From the NCBI GenBank assembly GCA_963921425.1, contig OY992837.1, positions 4,065,896 to 4,129,895 of the forward strand: a stretch of 64,000 nt of DNA, written 5' to 3'. The position numbers and the translations under genes are program-made. Each line of letters starts with the position of its first letter. Position 1 is the first letter of the stretch. Origin of the DNA: Dryas octopetala (lineage: Eukaryota > Streptophyta > Magnoliopsida > Rosales > Rosaceae). The notes under the pieces were generated by a model, which saw only the letters and a program-made list of their open reading frames with translations, did no database searches and was not told the origin of the DNA. Below are positions 45,695 to 59,013 of this stretch, one piece after another.

Positions 45695-47230
45695 ATGGAC
45701 CTCTTCACACTTTTTCAGTCTCCATCTCCATTTCCTTTATGCAGAACCAAATATAAAAGAACCCAACATGGTAAGCTACTTGTCCTTGCAACACTTTCAT
45801 GCTCTGCTAGAAGCCCCACCGGAAGCACACCATTAATGGCTATCAGTGTTGCTGACAAAACCCATCAGTCATGCCCAAAAGATAATGGCTTTTACTCCAA
45901 TGAGGCAGAATCAAAGTTGGGTTTTGATCAATTAACTACTAGATTGCAGGTACGGAGTTTTGTTGACAGAATTAAAGCACTGCCCTCTAGAGAGACAAGT
46001 GAAATTCTTGGTATCTTTGAACAAGATGGTTGCTTTCGAACCATATCTGAATTCAATGATTTGCTCATGGCTTTAGTCATAGCAGAAGAGCTTGATGTTG
46101 CTTTGAGCCTGTCCAGTCAAATATCATCTTACTGGTTGGTCCCAGATTCTTGGACATTTTCCATCATGATTAGGTGTTACTGTGAGAAAAATAATCTGGA
46201 TGAGGCCAAAAGGGTTTTAGTCCATATGGTTGAAAATGGGTTTCACTCAAATGTTGCAACAATCACTGTTCTGATTAATTCATTGTGCAAAAGGGGTAGG
46301 TTGCAGAGAGCTTTGGAGGTTTTTGAGGTCATGGGCAAAGTGGGGTGCAAGCCCACTGTTCAGATATACAATTGCTTGTTAAAGGGGTTGTGCTATGTGG
46401 GGAGAGTGGAGGATGCATATGAAATGCTGATGAGAATCAAGAAAGATGCCATTAAACCTGACATTTACACATACACGGCTGTTATGGATGGTTTTTGTAA
46501 AGTGGGTCGCTCAGATGAGGCAATGGAATTGCTTGATGAAGCTCTGGAGATGGGGTTGATACCAGATGTGGTTACTTTCAATACTCTGTTTAATGGGTAC
46601 TGCAAGGAGGGCAGGCCATTGGAGGGACTCAATGTGTTGAAGCAGATGAAAGAGAGAAAGTGCATGCCTGATTATATTACTTATAACACTTTGTTGCATG
46701 GATTGTTAAAATGGGGCAAGACTCGTAATGCACTAAGAATTTATAAGGAGATGGTGGAAAATGGTCTCCCAGTGGATGAGAGATTGATGAATACTCTTGT
46801 CAGAGGGTTATGTAAGAGATCCTTGAAAGAAAAAGACCTCTTGGAAGATGCCCATGACGTGTTTGAGAAAATGGAGAATGGGGCTTCTGGCATAGACCCC
46901 AGCACATATGGTCTGATGGTCCAAACTCTTTGCATGGAAAAGAAGATTGATGATGCTGTGGTCAATTTGCAGCAGATGATTAGAATGGGCTATTCACCAT
47001 GGATGGTCACCTTTAACAATGTAATTCAAGCCCTTTGTGTTGATGGAAAGGTGATTGAGGCATTATTAGTTTTGGGTCTCATGGCCGAAGGTGGTAGAGT
47101 CGCCGGTAGAATACCTTATAACCTTTTGATTCACGAGTTCAATCGACGGGGGAGTGTCTTGGTTGCTTGTAGTGTATATGGAGCGGCATTGAAGAGAGGT
47201 GTAATTCCAAGTAAAAAGCCTCAACAATGA
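45695..47230 (+). CDS. P-class pentatricopeptide repeat protein
   Basis: Organelle RNA-binding protein of the PPR family. A single exon of 511 residues, intronless like most PPR genes. The N-terminal 40 to 60 residues are Ser/Thr/Lys-rich and poor in acidic residues, an organelle targeting peptide of probable plastid or mitochondrial type. From about residue 150 there are roughly nine to ten 35-residue repeats, for example VATITVLINSLCKRGRLQRA, VQIYNCLLKGLCYVGRVEDA, IYTYTAVMDGFCKVGRSDEA and VVTFNTLFNGYCKEGR. No E, DYW or other C-terminal editing motif, so P class. Such proteins bind, stabilise or help process specific organelle transcripts. Start chosen at the first ATG of the open frame. Confidence 0.92.
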   Translation: MDLFTLFQSPSPFPLCRTKYKRTQHGKLLVLATLSCSARSPTGSTPLMAISVADKTHQSCPKDNGFYSNEAESKLGFDQLTTRLQVRSFVDRIKALPSRETSEILGIFEQDGCFRTISEFNDLLMALVIAEELDVALSLSSQISSYWLVPDSWTFSIMIRCYCEKNNLDEAKRVLVHMVENGFHSNVATITVLINSLCKRGRLQRALEVFEVMGKVGCKPTVQIYNCLLKGLCYVGRVEDAYEMLMRIKKDAIKPDIYTYTAVMDGFCKVGRSDEAMELLDEALEMGLIPDVVTFNTLFNGYCKEGRPLEGLNVLKQMKERKCMPDYITYNTLLHGLLKWGKTRNALRIYKEMVENGLPVDERLMNTLVRGLCKRSLKEKDLLEDAHDVFEKMENGASGIDPSTYGLMVQTLCMEKKIDDAVVNLQQMIRMGYSPWMVTFNNVIQALCVDGKVIEALLVLGLMAEGGRVAGRIPYNLLIHEFNRRGSVLVACSVYGAALKRGVIPSKKPQQ

Positions 47231-47475
47231 GGAAGCAATTCAAGGAGACGTTGTTCATGCTCGCACACTTGTGTAAATTCCCAATTCTTGATGGATTAAA
47301 GTATATATGCTATAAAATTCTTCAAATGAGCCGACCACTTACAGAATGAGTTTAAAGGTTTACAAACCTTCCACTAACTTGATGTACATATGCAACACAT
47401 CTAACATCAAATGACATTAAGTCTCTGCATACAAAATTTTTTTGAATGATGAAAAAGAAATCTCTCAGGCAAAAC

Positions 47476-50400
47476 TCATGCACGGTTCATGTATTGCCCA
47501 GTTCTGGTATCCACCATTATTTCATCGCCAATATTTACAAACAGCGGGACATAGACAATAGCACCGGTGTCAAGAGTTGCTGGCTTTGTTCCACCTGCGA
47601 GTAAATTTCAGTTAGAGAAAAAGAGTAATGAAATCAGTGATAACTGAAATTTAAAAATATAATATATATTATAGATGTTTTCCTTTTTGGACAAGCCCCA
47701 TCCCATCGGCATCCATTTATTACCCCTTAGGTTTATGATAACCAAATGAAAAGACACACAGGGCAAACCACAAAGAGAAGAAATTTCTTTCTCAAACTTT
47801 TGTTTGTAAAGAAGGTCCATGCAGTAGAGAATTCTACTTATTCCAACAGTAAATTTAGGTGTAAACAGGAGTTTTGTCACCTCTAAACCCCAAGATATCA
47901 GTTAGGAACACATTTCCAGAGCTGATTAATCAGTTTATCATCAGCCTGACCCTAATAACATTTTCAACTGCCAACATTTACCAGCCTTCATGGATTGATG
48001 GGAATATACACCGATAACATAATGAATTTGGTCCTTGAAAATTTGTGAAAGGACACAATTGCATTACCTCCTTGAGCTGTGTCACCTTTAAGTCCAGGAT
48101 CAACATCAACCACAGTTAGCTTCACGGTGATGGGGATGTCAACATCGATAAGCTGCATGTATATAACAAAAAAGCAGGCTACTATCAAAGACCAAAATAA
48201 TGATACGAACCACCACCATCAACCATTTTGATTTCATTTGTTGATGCCACTCATACAGTCAAGTATATGCATCTCAACATGAATCTAAGATGCACTGACA
48301 TGAAACATCAATGACTAAAAACGTTCCTCAAGACTGCTGTGTTCATGAGGTAGTACTCAACCACTCTATCTGATTAAAAGCACCATCTTGGGCACAGTTT
48401 ATCAAATATTTCATTAAAGTTTGCAGAAAAAAGTCGAAATTTAATTGCCTGAAAAACAATAGAAAGAGAATATGGAAAGTACTTTATCATTCCAAAAAAG
48501 CAAATTGCAGTCCATTCCCTCTTTCAGCCATTTTGTTCTGTCCCCAATTTGTGATTCATTTACACGAATTTCTTCATATGTGCTCTGAGACAAGTGAAAA
48601 AAAAAAAAAAAAAACATATTTGAGATAGAAAAATGAACATAGTTATCACTAACTTATAAAGATAATAACATCAGCTGGCTTCCTTGAGAACAGGAATAGA
48701 TCCCAAGTGTCCTAAAATGAAGAGCTACTAGTCCATAACTCCATATGAATGAATATCCTTCCTTAAGAACAGGAATAGATCCCAAGTGTCCTAAAATGAA
48801 GAGCTACTAGTCCATAACTCCATATGAATGAATATCACATTATAATTTTAAATTTAAAACTCTACTGAAGAATACCAGGTCCATGAAGACAAACTGGGGA
48901 CCGTCTTTGTATGTGAATTGCTTAGTTTCCTTGTATATATTTGCCTCACTAATCTGGGAAAACAATCAAACATGAGAAGGTATATATGTGATGTACAGGC
49001 ATCTTATATGACCACTTTTATGCGCTCCATGTTTCAATAGGGGGGGGGGGGGGGGGGAATCAATCAAGAAGTCTGTCCGTGCAGCTGGATGAGACTCTAT
49101 GCCAATGTACTTGGTATCTGATATCTACAAGACTGGGGGAGGAGATATGGTGGCATTATGCGCATTTGACTTACCACTTAACAATTTGAAGCATACCTTG
49201 GATTCAAGATATTTGTATAAATATGACTATTCCTTAACAAGGTTTGTGAAAAATGATCTAGATGTTGTATTTCTTTTCATAACAACAAAGTGAAACCAAG
49301 TATAATCTGAATGTTAAACAATTCCATATGTTCGCAGTCAACTAAATGGAAGTATGACACACAAACTGTAAATAAAAGATGAATATTAACCAGTTGTTCT
49401 CTGAGTAAACTGCTAGCAGAAAGTACTAAATCCAAATAAAATATGTCATATGCCACCTATATAGTCGACTTGTTCACACATCAGCAATTGTAAACTGCAT
49501 TAAACGTTAAATCTATCTGGAACTGCAGAATTTAATCACAGATCTATGAACATTACCGTACCACCTGCTCGAAACGTTTTCTCAACAGTGTTTCCTGTTA
49601 GATAATTGCGCATTCTGGTCCTTACAAATGCAGCCCCTTTCCCAGGTTTCACATGAAGAAACTCTACAGAAGGCCAAAAGGCACCAAACTAATAAGCTTC
49701 AAATGAGCTATAAGTAATATAGACAGTTGTTTAACAAATAAAAACATTCCTCCTGGATATAATAGACAAATGGAGACAGACACCTCGGATATAGAAGCAA
49801 ATTACAATGGAGTACCCCCACTCAACTTAAACATCCCTAACAACTCTTTGACATACCAAAGTTCCCTCCTCCCACCCCCAAAGACGGAATTGGCAAGAAA
49901 GCATGACATTCAAAGGTTTTTGAATTCTTATTATTTCAGATACCCATCTTAAAACCATGAAAAATTCATATTCTGCAATGTGAGCCTCATAAACCAACCA
50001 AAGATACGGGCTCCCTAAAGTATATCTGCTGTAAAAGTTACCAGCCGAGAAACACAAATGTCATGTAAGTCACATTAAAAACAGTGATTATAAATAAAAA
50101 AATGAAACTATAAAACTGTATTATAGCTTCAGCAATTATATATATTACCATACGGAGGCAGAATCCCAAAAATGAACAATTCTATTAAATGTGGACAAAT
50201 GTTTTAAGTATAAATAATTTTTAAAAGCAAGAACCAAAAATCAAAAGAAAAAATGAATTCTATAATTGAAATAATATACTATAAAAACTCGAAATGGTAT
50301 ATACCCAATACCAAGAAAGTTAATATGTTCTAAATAAACTCAAAAAACAAGAAGAAAGGAGATAAAAGTACCCAAAACTCGCCACGGAGCTCCATCAACT

Positions 50401-50723
50401 TCAATGTTGGAACCCACTTTGATATCGTTGCTAGAGAACGCCGTAATCCCTGAAATTTTTATAATTCAACACCACTCACCACCCCAAAAACTTATATTTT
50501 ATAATTTCAAAATTAGTAAATGAAAATCAAAGAGTGAGAGCCAAAGAAGTTTACTAGGAAGTCTGGGACGTAGTGGCGCTCGGGCAAAACTCCGCATTGG
50601 CAGAACGAACGCCTTGGACGACAGTGAAAGTGATGACAGTGATGATAGTGGTGATGGTGATGATGGACGACTAAGGATGGAGGAAGCTGATGAGACATTG
50701 AAGGTTGCTGCCATTCCCGCCAT
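47476..50723 (-). CDS. Plastid elongation factor P
   Basis: Binds stalled ribosomes and helps form difficult peptide bonds such as polyproline. Seven exons on the minus strand (50555-50723, 50372-50449, 49557-49663, 48876-48953, 48483-48584, 48068-48152, 47476-47594) join in phase to 245 residues. Residues 1 to about 57 are Ser/Arg/Leu-rich without acidic residues, a chloroplast transit peptide. The mature part matches bacterial-type EF-P over its length: the N-terminal domain with [16 protein letters not shown], the tip loop [17 protein letters not shown] (Lys91 at the position modified in bacteria), the OB domain ([14 protein letters not shown]), and the C-terminal domain ending in the EF-P signature [20 protein letters not shown]. 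Bacterial type and targeting peptide mean an organelle factor, not eIF5A. Its 3' end lies 245 bp from the convergent PPR gene. Confidence 0.95.
48681..48838. repeat. 79-bp tandem duplication in an EF-P intron
   Basis: Two adjacent copies, beginning TCCTTGAGAACAGG at 48681 and TCCTTAAGAACAGG at 48760, differ by about one base, so the duplication is recent. Both lie in the intron between exons 4 and 5. Confidence 0.95.
49040..49057. repeat. Run of 18 G in an EF-P intron
   Basis: Uninterrupted G homopolymer in the intron between exons 3 and 4. Length calls here are likely unreliable, and the run could form a quadruplex. Confidence 0.9.
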
Positions 50724-53552
50724 GGTTATGGTTGTTTGAGAAATGAGAAGCAACACAGAAGTAAAGCAAAGGTGGGTGATTTTCGCAGTATTTTTGTGGG
50801 AAATTTAGAAGGCCATGACATGAGCGATGAGTCCCCGCTTAGATAAGGACTACGGTGTCGGAGTGTCTCTTTTCTTTGCGTCTTTTGTTGGGCTTGGTGC
50901 CTTCCCTCCTCTTCCCTCACTTCGGTTGGTCCACAACAGGCCCATTGGGTCTGAAGCCATTGAAAAGGCCTTTTTTCCTTTTTCTTGTAAAATAGTAGCA
51001 TTTCTTTACTTGAAAAATTAAATTTTGTTGTTGAAAAGTTCTTTATAAAAAATAAAAAACAACAACAACAACATTAAACCACTTGTGCCTCGTCTGAGCC
51101 CATTATGTGCTCGTGTCGTGCTTAACTAGTGTCATGCTCGCGTAGTGACTTACCTGATGGGCTAAAAATTTATAACTCAACTTATCCCTTTTACTTGTGT
51201 CGTTCTTGTACTGGCTCAACCTGACCTATTTCTTGCCCATACCATACCTAATCATATCATATCCATATTGCGCTTGTGCTTGTGCTCATGTTTGGCCCAA
51301 CCTGACCTACTAAAGACGTCTATACAGCCATTGCTCAATTCTCATTCTATTTTCTCTTGTATTAATTGAATTAAAAGAAATTATTTTCATTAGATTGTGA
51401 CTTTCTTTATATAAAATAGATAACCATAAATTAATTACTAATGTTGTTGATTAGTCTTTTTTTCTTTCATTATCATGTAACTATGTGTTAATAATTCATC
51501 AACATATGTCGATCATGCACAATTGTGGTTAATTATTAGTGTAGATGCCGCTCACAATGTATTAGTAACCGTTAACTATTAATGTATGTACAACTCTTTA
51601 TAAAACTCACTCAAATCAACAATTGTTAACCATGCACATACACTAATACGCTAGCTATATGCAAATCAACATGTAAATTCACCTACATGCAAATCAACAA
51701 CTGATAATCATGCACATATATTTAAGTGTATGCAAATCAACAGCTGTCAATCATGCATATACGCTTATATACAAATCAACCGATGTCAATCATACACATA
51801 TACTTGCTACGCAAATCAACAATTGTCATCCATGTATATACACTTATTCGCAAATTAGTAACTATCAATTTAATCATGCACATGCACTTATACACCCTAC
51901 TAATGGTTGTTGATTAGTCTCTCTTTCTTTTATAATGTGTAATTTCGTGTTAATAATTCGTGATTTCAATCATAACCCCACTCTCTGTCTTTCATAGTCC
52001 AAGGCTCCAAGCGACTCCGGAACACGTGCAGCAACAGCAAGAAAAACTGGCGAGGTCTGTTCACACTTTACAGTTGTGGGCTGTGGACGAGAGAGGCCTG
52101 ACCCGCGTGACTGCTCTGTCATCTGGCGCGTGCGTTGGCACTTCTCTTTCAGCATGGTAGGTACCACATTTCCAGGTCACCTCACCTAACATCATCACCT
52201 ACTAATATGACGTCATAAATACAAACTAATTCAACGGCCGTGATTCGTTGAATCACTTCCACTGTGTGAGACATCAAGGACTTGGATGGCGCGGAGACTC
52301 CGAGAAGACCAAAGAAGGACAAACCTCCGCAGCACACAATCACAGCTTACTGGCAAAACTGTAAATAAGTGGTCGGAGAGTGGGTTTTCTGTAAATGCAT
52401 GGACTGATTGTTTATTGCATGCTATATATGCGATTGGACAGAAAAGTGCCTAGTGGCGCATTTTACGGTGCTATCCTTGCCGCCGTATATTTTCATTGAT
52501 ATTTATTTATTTTAATTTTATTATTATATTGAAATCAGTTGCAGGCCCTGTTTGTGATTGTTGTGATGGACCCAAAAGCTGTTGTAGATGACAATTTTCA
52601 ATCACCTAAAGCAGTTTTGGTATTTGATAAAAAAATGAAAAATTGGTTTGCCCCACAATTCTCAACTCCCCACAGCAAAAATAGAAAGCAAGTTTGTAGG
52701 TGCTTTTGAAAGCTGCAGTGAATCACAGCAACAATGAAAATTTTCTTTTACCCATAATATCTTAATTTTAGTAATTATAAATAGTCACAGCAGTTTTACA
52801 TTACAATTTATCAAACACCTTCATACTACTTTTTATACTCACAACACTTTTGAAAATATAATTTACTAAACACTCAACTGTTCTACTTCACAGTTAACTT
52901 TACTTTACAGTTGCTTTACTTCACAGTTTTCTAGTGAAACTATTTAATTTATTTTTTTTTGTTTTTGGTTTTATTACTTTATAGAAGATATTCAGAATTT
53001 CAGTTATTATTTATTTTAAAGAAGACAAAGGGTAGTAAGTAAAAGACAGAGAGGTGGGCGAGTTGGCCGAGTCTTGAAGCATAATCATCGTGCATGCATT
53101 TTGTGCATTTCTTCCATTTTTCAACTTTGCATGCACACGTCTCCTTCTCCCAAAACGCCAGGTGCCGATCCAGCTCTCCGGTGCCGACACCCAACTTCAA
53201 CTCCAACCACTTCACCGCTTCGTTTCCCCCAAATTTGCCGATCGAACTCCAATCGCTCTCTCACTGAAAAATCACACTGATAAGCAGACTCACCGTCCCT
53301 CTGTCAGTACACAAATGAAGTAGTTCTGGTTCTGTTTCGGTGAAAGTTGCGAGCTTTAGGTTAGCTCCTTTCGTTTGTGTTTCTCTGTTCGGAGTATTGC
53401 CGTTTTGGTTGGTCAATTTTGTGTTTTTATTATCGGCTGGTGAATTTTTCGAAAAAAGAAAAAAAAAATTGAGGATTAGATTAGGGATTTTATGTGTAGT
53501 AGTTTCCGATTGGATTGAATATTGTTGAAATTTACAGAATTTGAGTGCGGAA
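50724..53552. other. Divergent intergenic region between EF-P and the VAL gene
   Basis: Holds both promoters at its ends, the minisatellite below, and otherwise AT-rich spacer. The stretch 51085-51310 is richer in GC and CTTGTGCTTGTGCTCATG-like repeats and may be transposon debris. No gene recognised. Confidence 0.5.
51612..51900. repeat. Degenerate minisatellite, about seven units of 28-50 bp
   Basis: The unit starts CAAATCAAC (51612 and then about every 40 bp, last copy CAAATTAGT) and continues with a TGTCAATCATGCACATATAC-like part. Units vary in length and sequence, so the array is old. Reading frames crossing it are artefacts of the repeat. Confidence 0.85.
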
Positions 53553-56500
53553 ATGGAGTCACGCACTTGCATGAACGTTTCTTGCCGGACCTCGACCTCG
53601 ATCGAATGGAAGAAAGGTTGGGCTTTGCGATCTGGTGGATTCGCCAATCTCTGTCACCAGTGCGGGTAATTCACTACTTTTTTTTATTGATCAATTCGCT
53701 GCCTTTTTTAATATTTCTTTGTATGATTTTTTAGCATAATGTTATGGAATTGGACGGCTGTTGATTTGGATGACTCTTTTTTTTTCTTCTGATTTTGTTT
53801 TTTAATTCTTGGCTTATTGGAGGTTTTAAGTGGATAGTCTTCCATTTCCACGTTTTGCGCCGTTGTATGGAATTTTGTTTTTGTTATTCTTTGTTTTGTT
53901 CACAAATTTACTTGATTAATTTTGCATTTTATCTTCTTACATCTATATTGGTTCAAATAAAAAATGGAATATAACACTTAGTACTCAACTCAATCTAATA
54001 ATAAACGTGGATAATTAAAATATAATGATGATGATGGTGGATTTAAAAAAATAAATTTCTTCACTACCACTGAATTAAGTGAAGCTACCCAATACAAAGG
54101 CGACTAAAGAGTGGGGGTACTGTAATTTTCTGACAAGAAAATATTTTATTTAGGAAAATAATATAGATTGATACACCGCCAAGTGTTGTGTGTGTGTGTC
54201 AGTCAGTCTTTGTTTCACCCAATGCTTGAGTTGAAGTCGCCACATCCACAACTCAAGGTCTTGAGTTGTGTGTGTGTGCCAGTTATTGATGTTATATCTT
54301 ACTAGCTGCAAGTATTCCATACATACTGCAAGGCTTCACCATGTTAAACATTTATGACTTATGTTGTGATGTGAAATTGGTATTGACACAGGTCTTCATA
54401 TGAGAAAGCAATTTTTTGTGATGTCTTCCACTCAAGAGAATCCGGTTGGAGGCAGTGCGTACTATGTCACAAGGTGAGTATATACCCTACAGTCCAAGAA
54501 TTTTGTGTTTGGTTTCTGGCCCTCTCCTCACTTTGGCTCTTCCATTGTAAACATTTGCACCTAATAGAATTTGTTCTCTGCAGCGTCTCCATTGTGGATG
54601 CATTGCTTCCGAGTCTCTGATTGAACTTCTTGATGCTGGTGGTGTGAAGTGTGTGAAATGTCCACAACGTTCGGAACCTCACCCTGTAAGATCAATTTAT
54701 ATAATCATATCAGCTTTAAAATGCATTTCTGTTGGTAAATTTTACAAATTTATAATCAACAGTCCTAACTTCAAAAAGCATGATAGATATCATTCATATG
54801 TCTTTCTTGGTAGAAGAGGTAATATAGAAAACATGGAAGAAAGAAGTGTACATTGGTCTGATTTTGTACAATAACACCAAAGTATTGTGATGTTCTCTAT
54901 TGTCGCATTACGGTTGGTTATTTCTTGCGTAAGCGTACTATTATAGTGGAATCATGCTTCATTTATCAAGTGTACTCTTGTAGTTGAGTTATTTATGATG
55001 ATTTTGAAACATATTCACACAGATTGCAAGTGATGAAAAGCCTGATGATGGACATGGCCCATCCAAAATCATTGTGCTGCAATCAACTTGTACAGACAAT
55101 CAATTAGATGAAAGCAATGTTGAAACAATGAAGCTTATGCCGTTGGGAGATAAGAAAGAGTGTAATGGGCTTAGGAACTTGCTTCAATCTCCAAATAATG
55201 ATGCAAATGGGTTATTGTGGAAAGTGAAACAGGACGATGTTCCGCCTTCTGTGGGGGAAATTGGAGGCACATGTATGTCAAATTTTAATCAGGCATCCAA
55301 TGGATCATCTGAAGCTTCCAAAGCAGAAATTTATAAAGAAAACGTAGGGATAAATGATATGTATGAATCACTTCCACACACAAATTTGAGTATGACCCTT
55401 GGTGCACCTTTGGGAAATGCAAATCCTTTTCCTGGTGCAGTTGTTGATGAAAGGGAACACAGGAAGGCATCCACTCCATTCCTACAGGGAGCTAGGTCTC
55501 GTCATCCTTTTCCAAAGCCCCCAAAATTGGCCCTTGCTGTAGGGTTGGAGGAAAATACTACAGTGGCTTCACATGCACGTGTTGCAAGGCCACCTGCTGA
55601 AGGACGGGGACGAAATCAGTTACTTCCCCGCTATTGGCCCAGGATTACAGACCAGGAGTTACAGCAAATATCTGGAGAGTATCCTTGATAATTAGTTTCT
55701 TGTTTTTTTCCTTCATACATCACCAGTCCTAAACTTTTGATTGTAATGGTTATCTGCTAAGCCAGACAGTGATTTCCTTAACTGTGATGTCTTCAAGTTC
55801 AAATTCCAAAATTGTGCCATTGTTTGAAAAGATGCTGAGTGCCAGTGATGCTGGTCGAATTGGTCGTTTGGTGCTCCCTAAAGCATGTGCAGAAGTAAGT
55901 TTTATGGTTTATTAATCCCAACATTTCACTGATATTTGTGGTCATTGTCATTTTCTTGATTGTATATTCTTTTTCTCTTTTTCGGTCGATCATTTTCTTT
56001 TATTGTATTCATTACTGTATTTTTCTGTACAAGCTGATGTATCAGTCAAATCTGAACCACCATGTAGGCATATTTTCCTCCTATCTCTCAACCTGAGGGC
56101 CTTCCTTTAAGGATTCAAGATGTTAAGGGAAAAGAATGGGTGTTTCAGTTCAGATTCTGGCCTAATAATAACAGTAGGATGTACGTTTTGGAGGGTGTAA
56201 CCCCCTGCATACAGTCCATGCAGTTGCAGGCTGGAGATACTGGTAATTCTTAGTTACAGAATTTGTTAAGTCATTGTTAATATATTTTTATTTATGTATG
56301 TGTGTGTGTGCGCCCGCACACTAGAAGTCCACTTGGGACCATGGACTGCACTACCCCTTCACCCCTGCTTCATTTATGGTGTATTTGGAAAAAAGGAAAA
56401 ATTTGTAGGTCTCATTTTCTTTTCAAATGATGTTCCAACTGCAGGTGAAGATGCCATATATTATTGATATATATCCCAATACTTGAGGGCAGAGGGATAA

Positions 56501-59013
56501 TTAGTAATCACTTCTTTAAGTGGATGTTTTTAAATTACTTCTTAATATTTTTTTTTTCCAATTATTTTGTTGCAGTGACTTTCAGTCGTATGGATCCTGA
56601 AGGAAAACTTATTATGGGGTTCCGAAAAGCATCAAATTCTGTTGCAATGCAGGTAAAAGCCTCTTTCATTTTTCCATATCAACAAAATGGATAATATATT
56701 ATTAATATGAAAACTATTAAAATAAACAGGATACCCATCTTTCTGCCATTCACAATGGTGCTCACTCAAGTGAAACTTTCTTTTCGGGTGTTTTTGAGAA
56801 CCTTCCTATAATAAGTGGTTACTCTGGCCTTCTTCAGTCACTGAAGGGAAGCATGGATCCCCATCTAAATGCACTGTCCAAACACTTGACTACAGCTAGT
56901 GGTGATATTAGCTGGCATAAATCTGAGAAGCATGAAGGCAGGACAAGGGAGGGGTTGCTGCTGCCATCGTTAGTCGTTCCCGAGAGGAAAAGAACTAGAA
57001 ATATTGGGTCCAAGAGTAAGAGGCTGCTCATTGATAGCCAAGATGCTCTAGAGCTGAAGCTTACTTGGGAAGAGGCTCAGGATTTGCTTCGTCCACCTCC
57101 AGCTGCCAAGCCAAGCACAGTCATGATTGAGGATCTTGAATTTGAAGAGTATGAAGTGAGTGATGTCATTAACGACTTTTCTAATCAGATTTGGAACTTT
57201 TTATTTTTTATTTTTTATTTTTTATTTGAATTTTCCAGGTCACTAGGCAATCTATGGTTGATTTGCTTATATTTTTGCAGTTATTTCTAATTTTAGATAT
57301 CACTTTGATGGTTAAGAGCTCATGTGACTTGTGATAACTGTAAATTTCTGTTATTTAGGAGCCTCCTGTGTTTGGAAAGAGGAGTATTTTCATAGTCCGG
57401 TCAACTGGGTATGTCTTTCTTGTACACACACACGCACACACACACACACATATACATATTTAATTTCTTTTCCATAGAATTTTAGTTTGTAAAGTTAATG
57501 ACTTATCACTTGACAGATCTCACTGATGCACCTATTATGGCACCGGTTACACCATTCTAAAATGATGTCTTCATTTTATTTTTATTTATTTGTAGCTAGG
57601 ATAGATGACCTGTCTAGTGGAAATATCAAAGGAGCAAACAGTCTCCTTTGTCATTATGCATTTTGTCTTGTGCTGAAAGTATTAATATAAAATTAATAAG
57701 CTTGACCTTTAGGGAACAAGAGCAATGGGCTGAGTGTGATAGCTGCTGTAAATGGCGAAGATTGCCAGTTGATGTATTGCTTCCATCTAAGTGGATATGT
57801 GCTGAAAATGTGTGGGATCAAAGCAGGTTTGCAATAGGTTTCTTCTAGTGGTTTCTTGCAGTAAAAGTAGTGCTTTAATAAATCTTCGCATGTCTCAAAC
57901 TCTGTCTCATCAGGTGTTTGTGCTCTGCTCCAAATGAATTAACCCCAAGGGAGCTGGAAAGTTTTCTCAGACTGAGTAAGGGTATGATGCAACCTTATTT
58001 GTCTATTAATTTTTAAGGATCCCATAACACATGCTGCTTAGTTTGCTTTATCAAAAAGTGTTATCATTTATGTAATGTTGTAATCTGCTTAGTATCCATA
58101 ACCTGTGGAACTTTGGGCTTTATAAGCTCACCCATTATGGTCTGTATTCCAATCTTTCAGTAGAAAATCAAAGTATAAAATTTCTTTTAGACCATATTTA
58201 GAAAATGTTTATATCAATTCAATGTATTGTTTCATAGAATTCAAAAAAAGGAGAATAGCAACATACCCGAGGCCAAACCAGGAAAATGAATCTTCTGGCC
58301 TTGATGCTTTGGCCAATGCTGCAATCCTTGGAGACAATGTGACTGACACAGGAACTGCATCAGTTGCTACGACAACAAAACATCCGAGGCATCGTCCTGG
58401 CTGCTCATGTATTGTGTGCATTCAGCCCCCAAGTGGGAAGGGCAAGCATAAGCCTACATGCACATGCATTGTGTGCATGACAGTTAAACGCCGTTTTAAA
58501 ACCCAAATGATAAACAAGAAGAAACGTCAATCAGAGCGGGAAGCGGAGATTGCCTATAGAAGCCAGCAAACATGGGGCCCTAGGGATGAAGCAGAAGTGG
58601 ACAGCACTTCTAGGCATGTATCGCCACACCTTGATCCTTCAGACAATGAGGCCAGGTCTGCAAATGAATCAGAATCCAAGAGCCAAAGCAAATTGGCTGA
58701 AACTGGGAAGGGGATATTAGACTTGAATTGCCATCCTGGCCGAGAAGGAGACTTGCAAACAGGGCCAAACCAGGTGAGCATGATGTCTCTTGTTCAAGTA
58801 GCGAGCCTTCCTCTTTTGACATATTTGAAACAGAATGGTCTTACCAGCTTGACACCCGAGCAACAGGCAAGTTCAACGTCACATGTGCCGCCACAAGCCC
58901 CTAATGAGAGTGAGGAACAACTTGATGAGAATCAGTGTCTTGGTTCTGTTGTTCAAGAGCCGGAAAGTGGGGATGAAGAAAGGCCGGATCAAAGCCAAGA
59001 TGATCCGTTATGA
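53553..59013 (+). CDS. B3 domain transcriptional repressor of the VAL/HSI2 family
   Basis: Nuclear repressor that binds RY elements and silences seed-maturation genes through Polycomb and histone deacetylases. Twelve exons (53553-53665, 54392-54473, 54584-54685, 55023-55678, 55798-55894, 56068-56242, 56576-56652, 56730-57155, 57359-57408, 57713-57826, 57914-57981, 58238-59013) join in phase to 911 residues. The PHD-like Cys-rich domain lies at about 1-99 (CHQCG, CVLCHKRLHCGC, CVKCPQR). The B3 domain follows at about 320-434 ([36 protein letters not shown]). The CW zinc finger at about 594-650 has the expected Trp and Cys residues ([14 protein letters not shown]). A basic Cys-rich segment ([20 protein letters not shown]) comes next, then the EAR repression motif LDLN (814-817). 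All four modules are present, as in VAL1 and VAL2. Somewhat longer than the Arabidopsis proteins. Confidence 0.96.

Noticed and set aside
50513-50698. His-rich minus-strand frame
   Set aside because: Out-of-frame reading of EF-P exon 1, where Ser codons read as His.
52545-52930. Possible DNA transposon starting GGCCCTGTTTGTG
   Set aside because: No matching inverted right end or target duplication was found.
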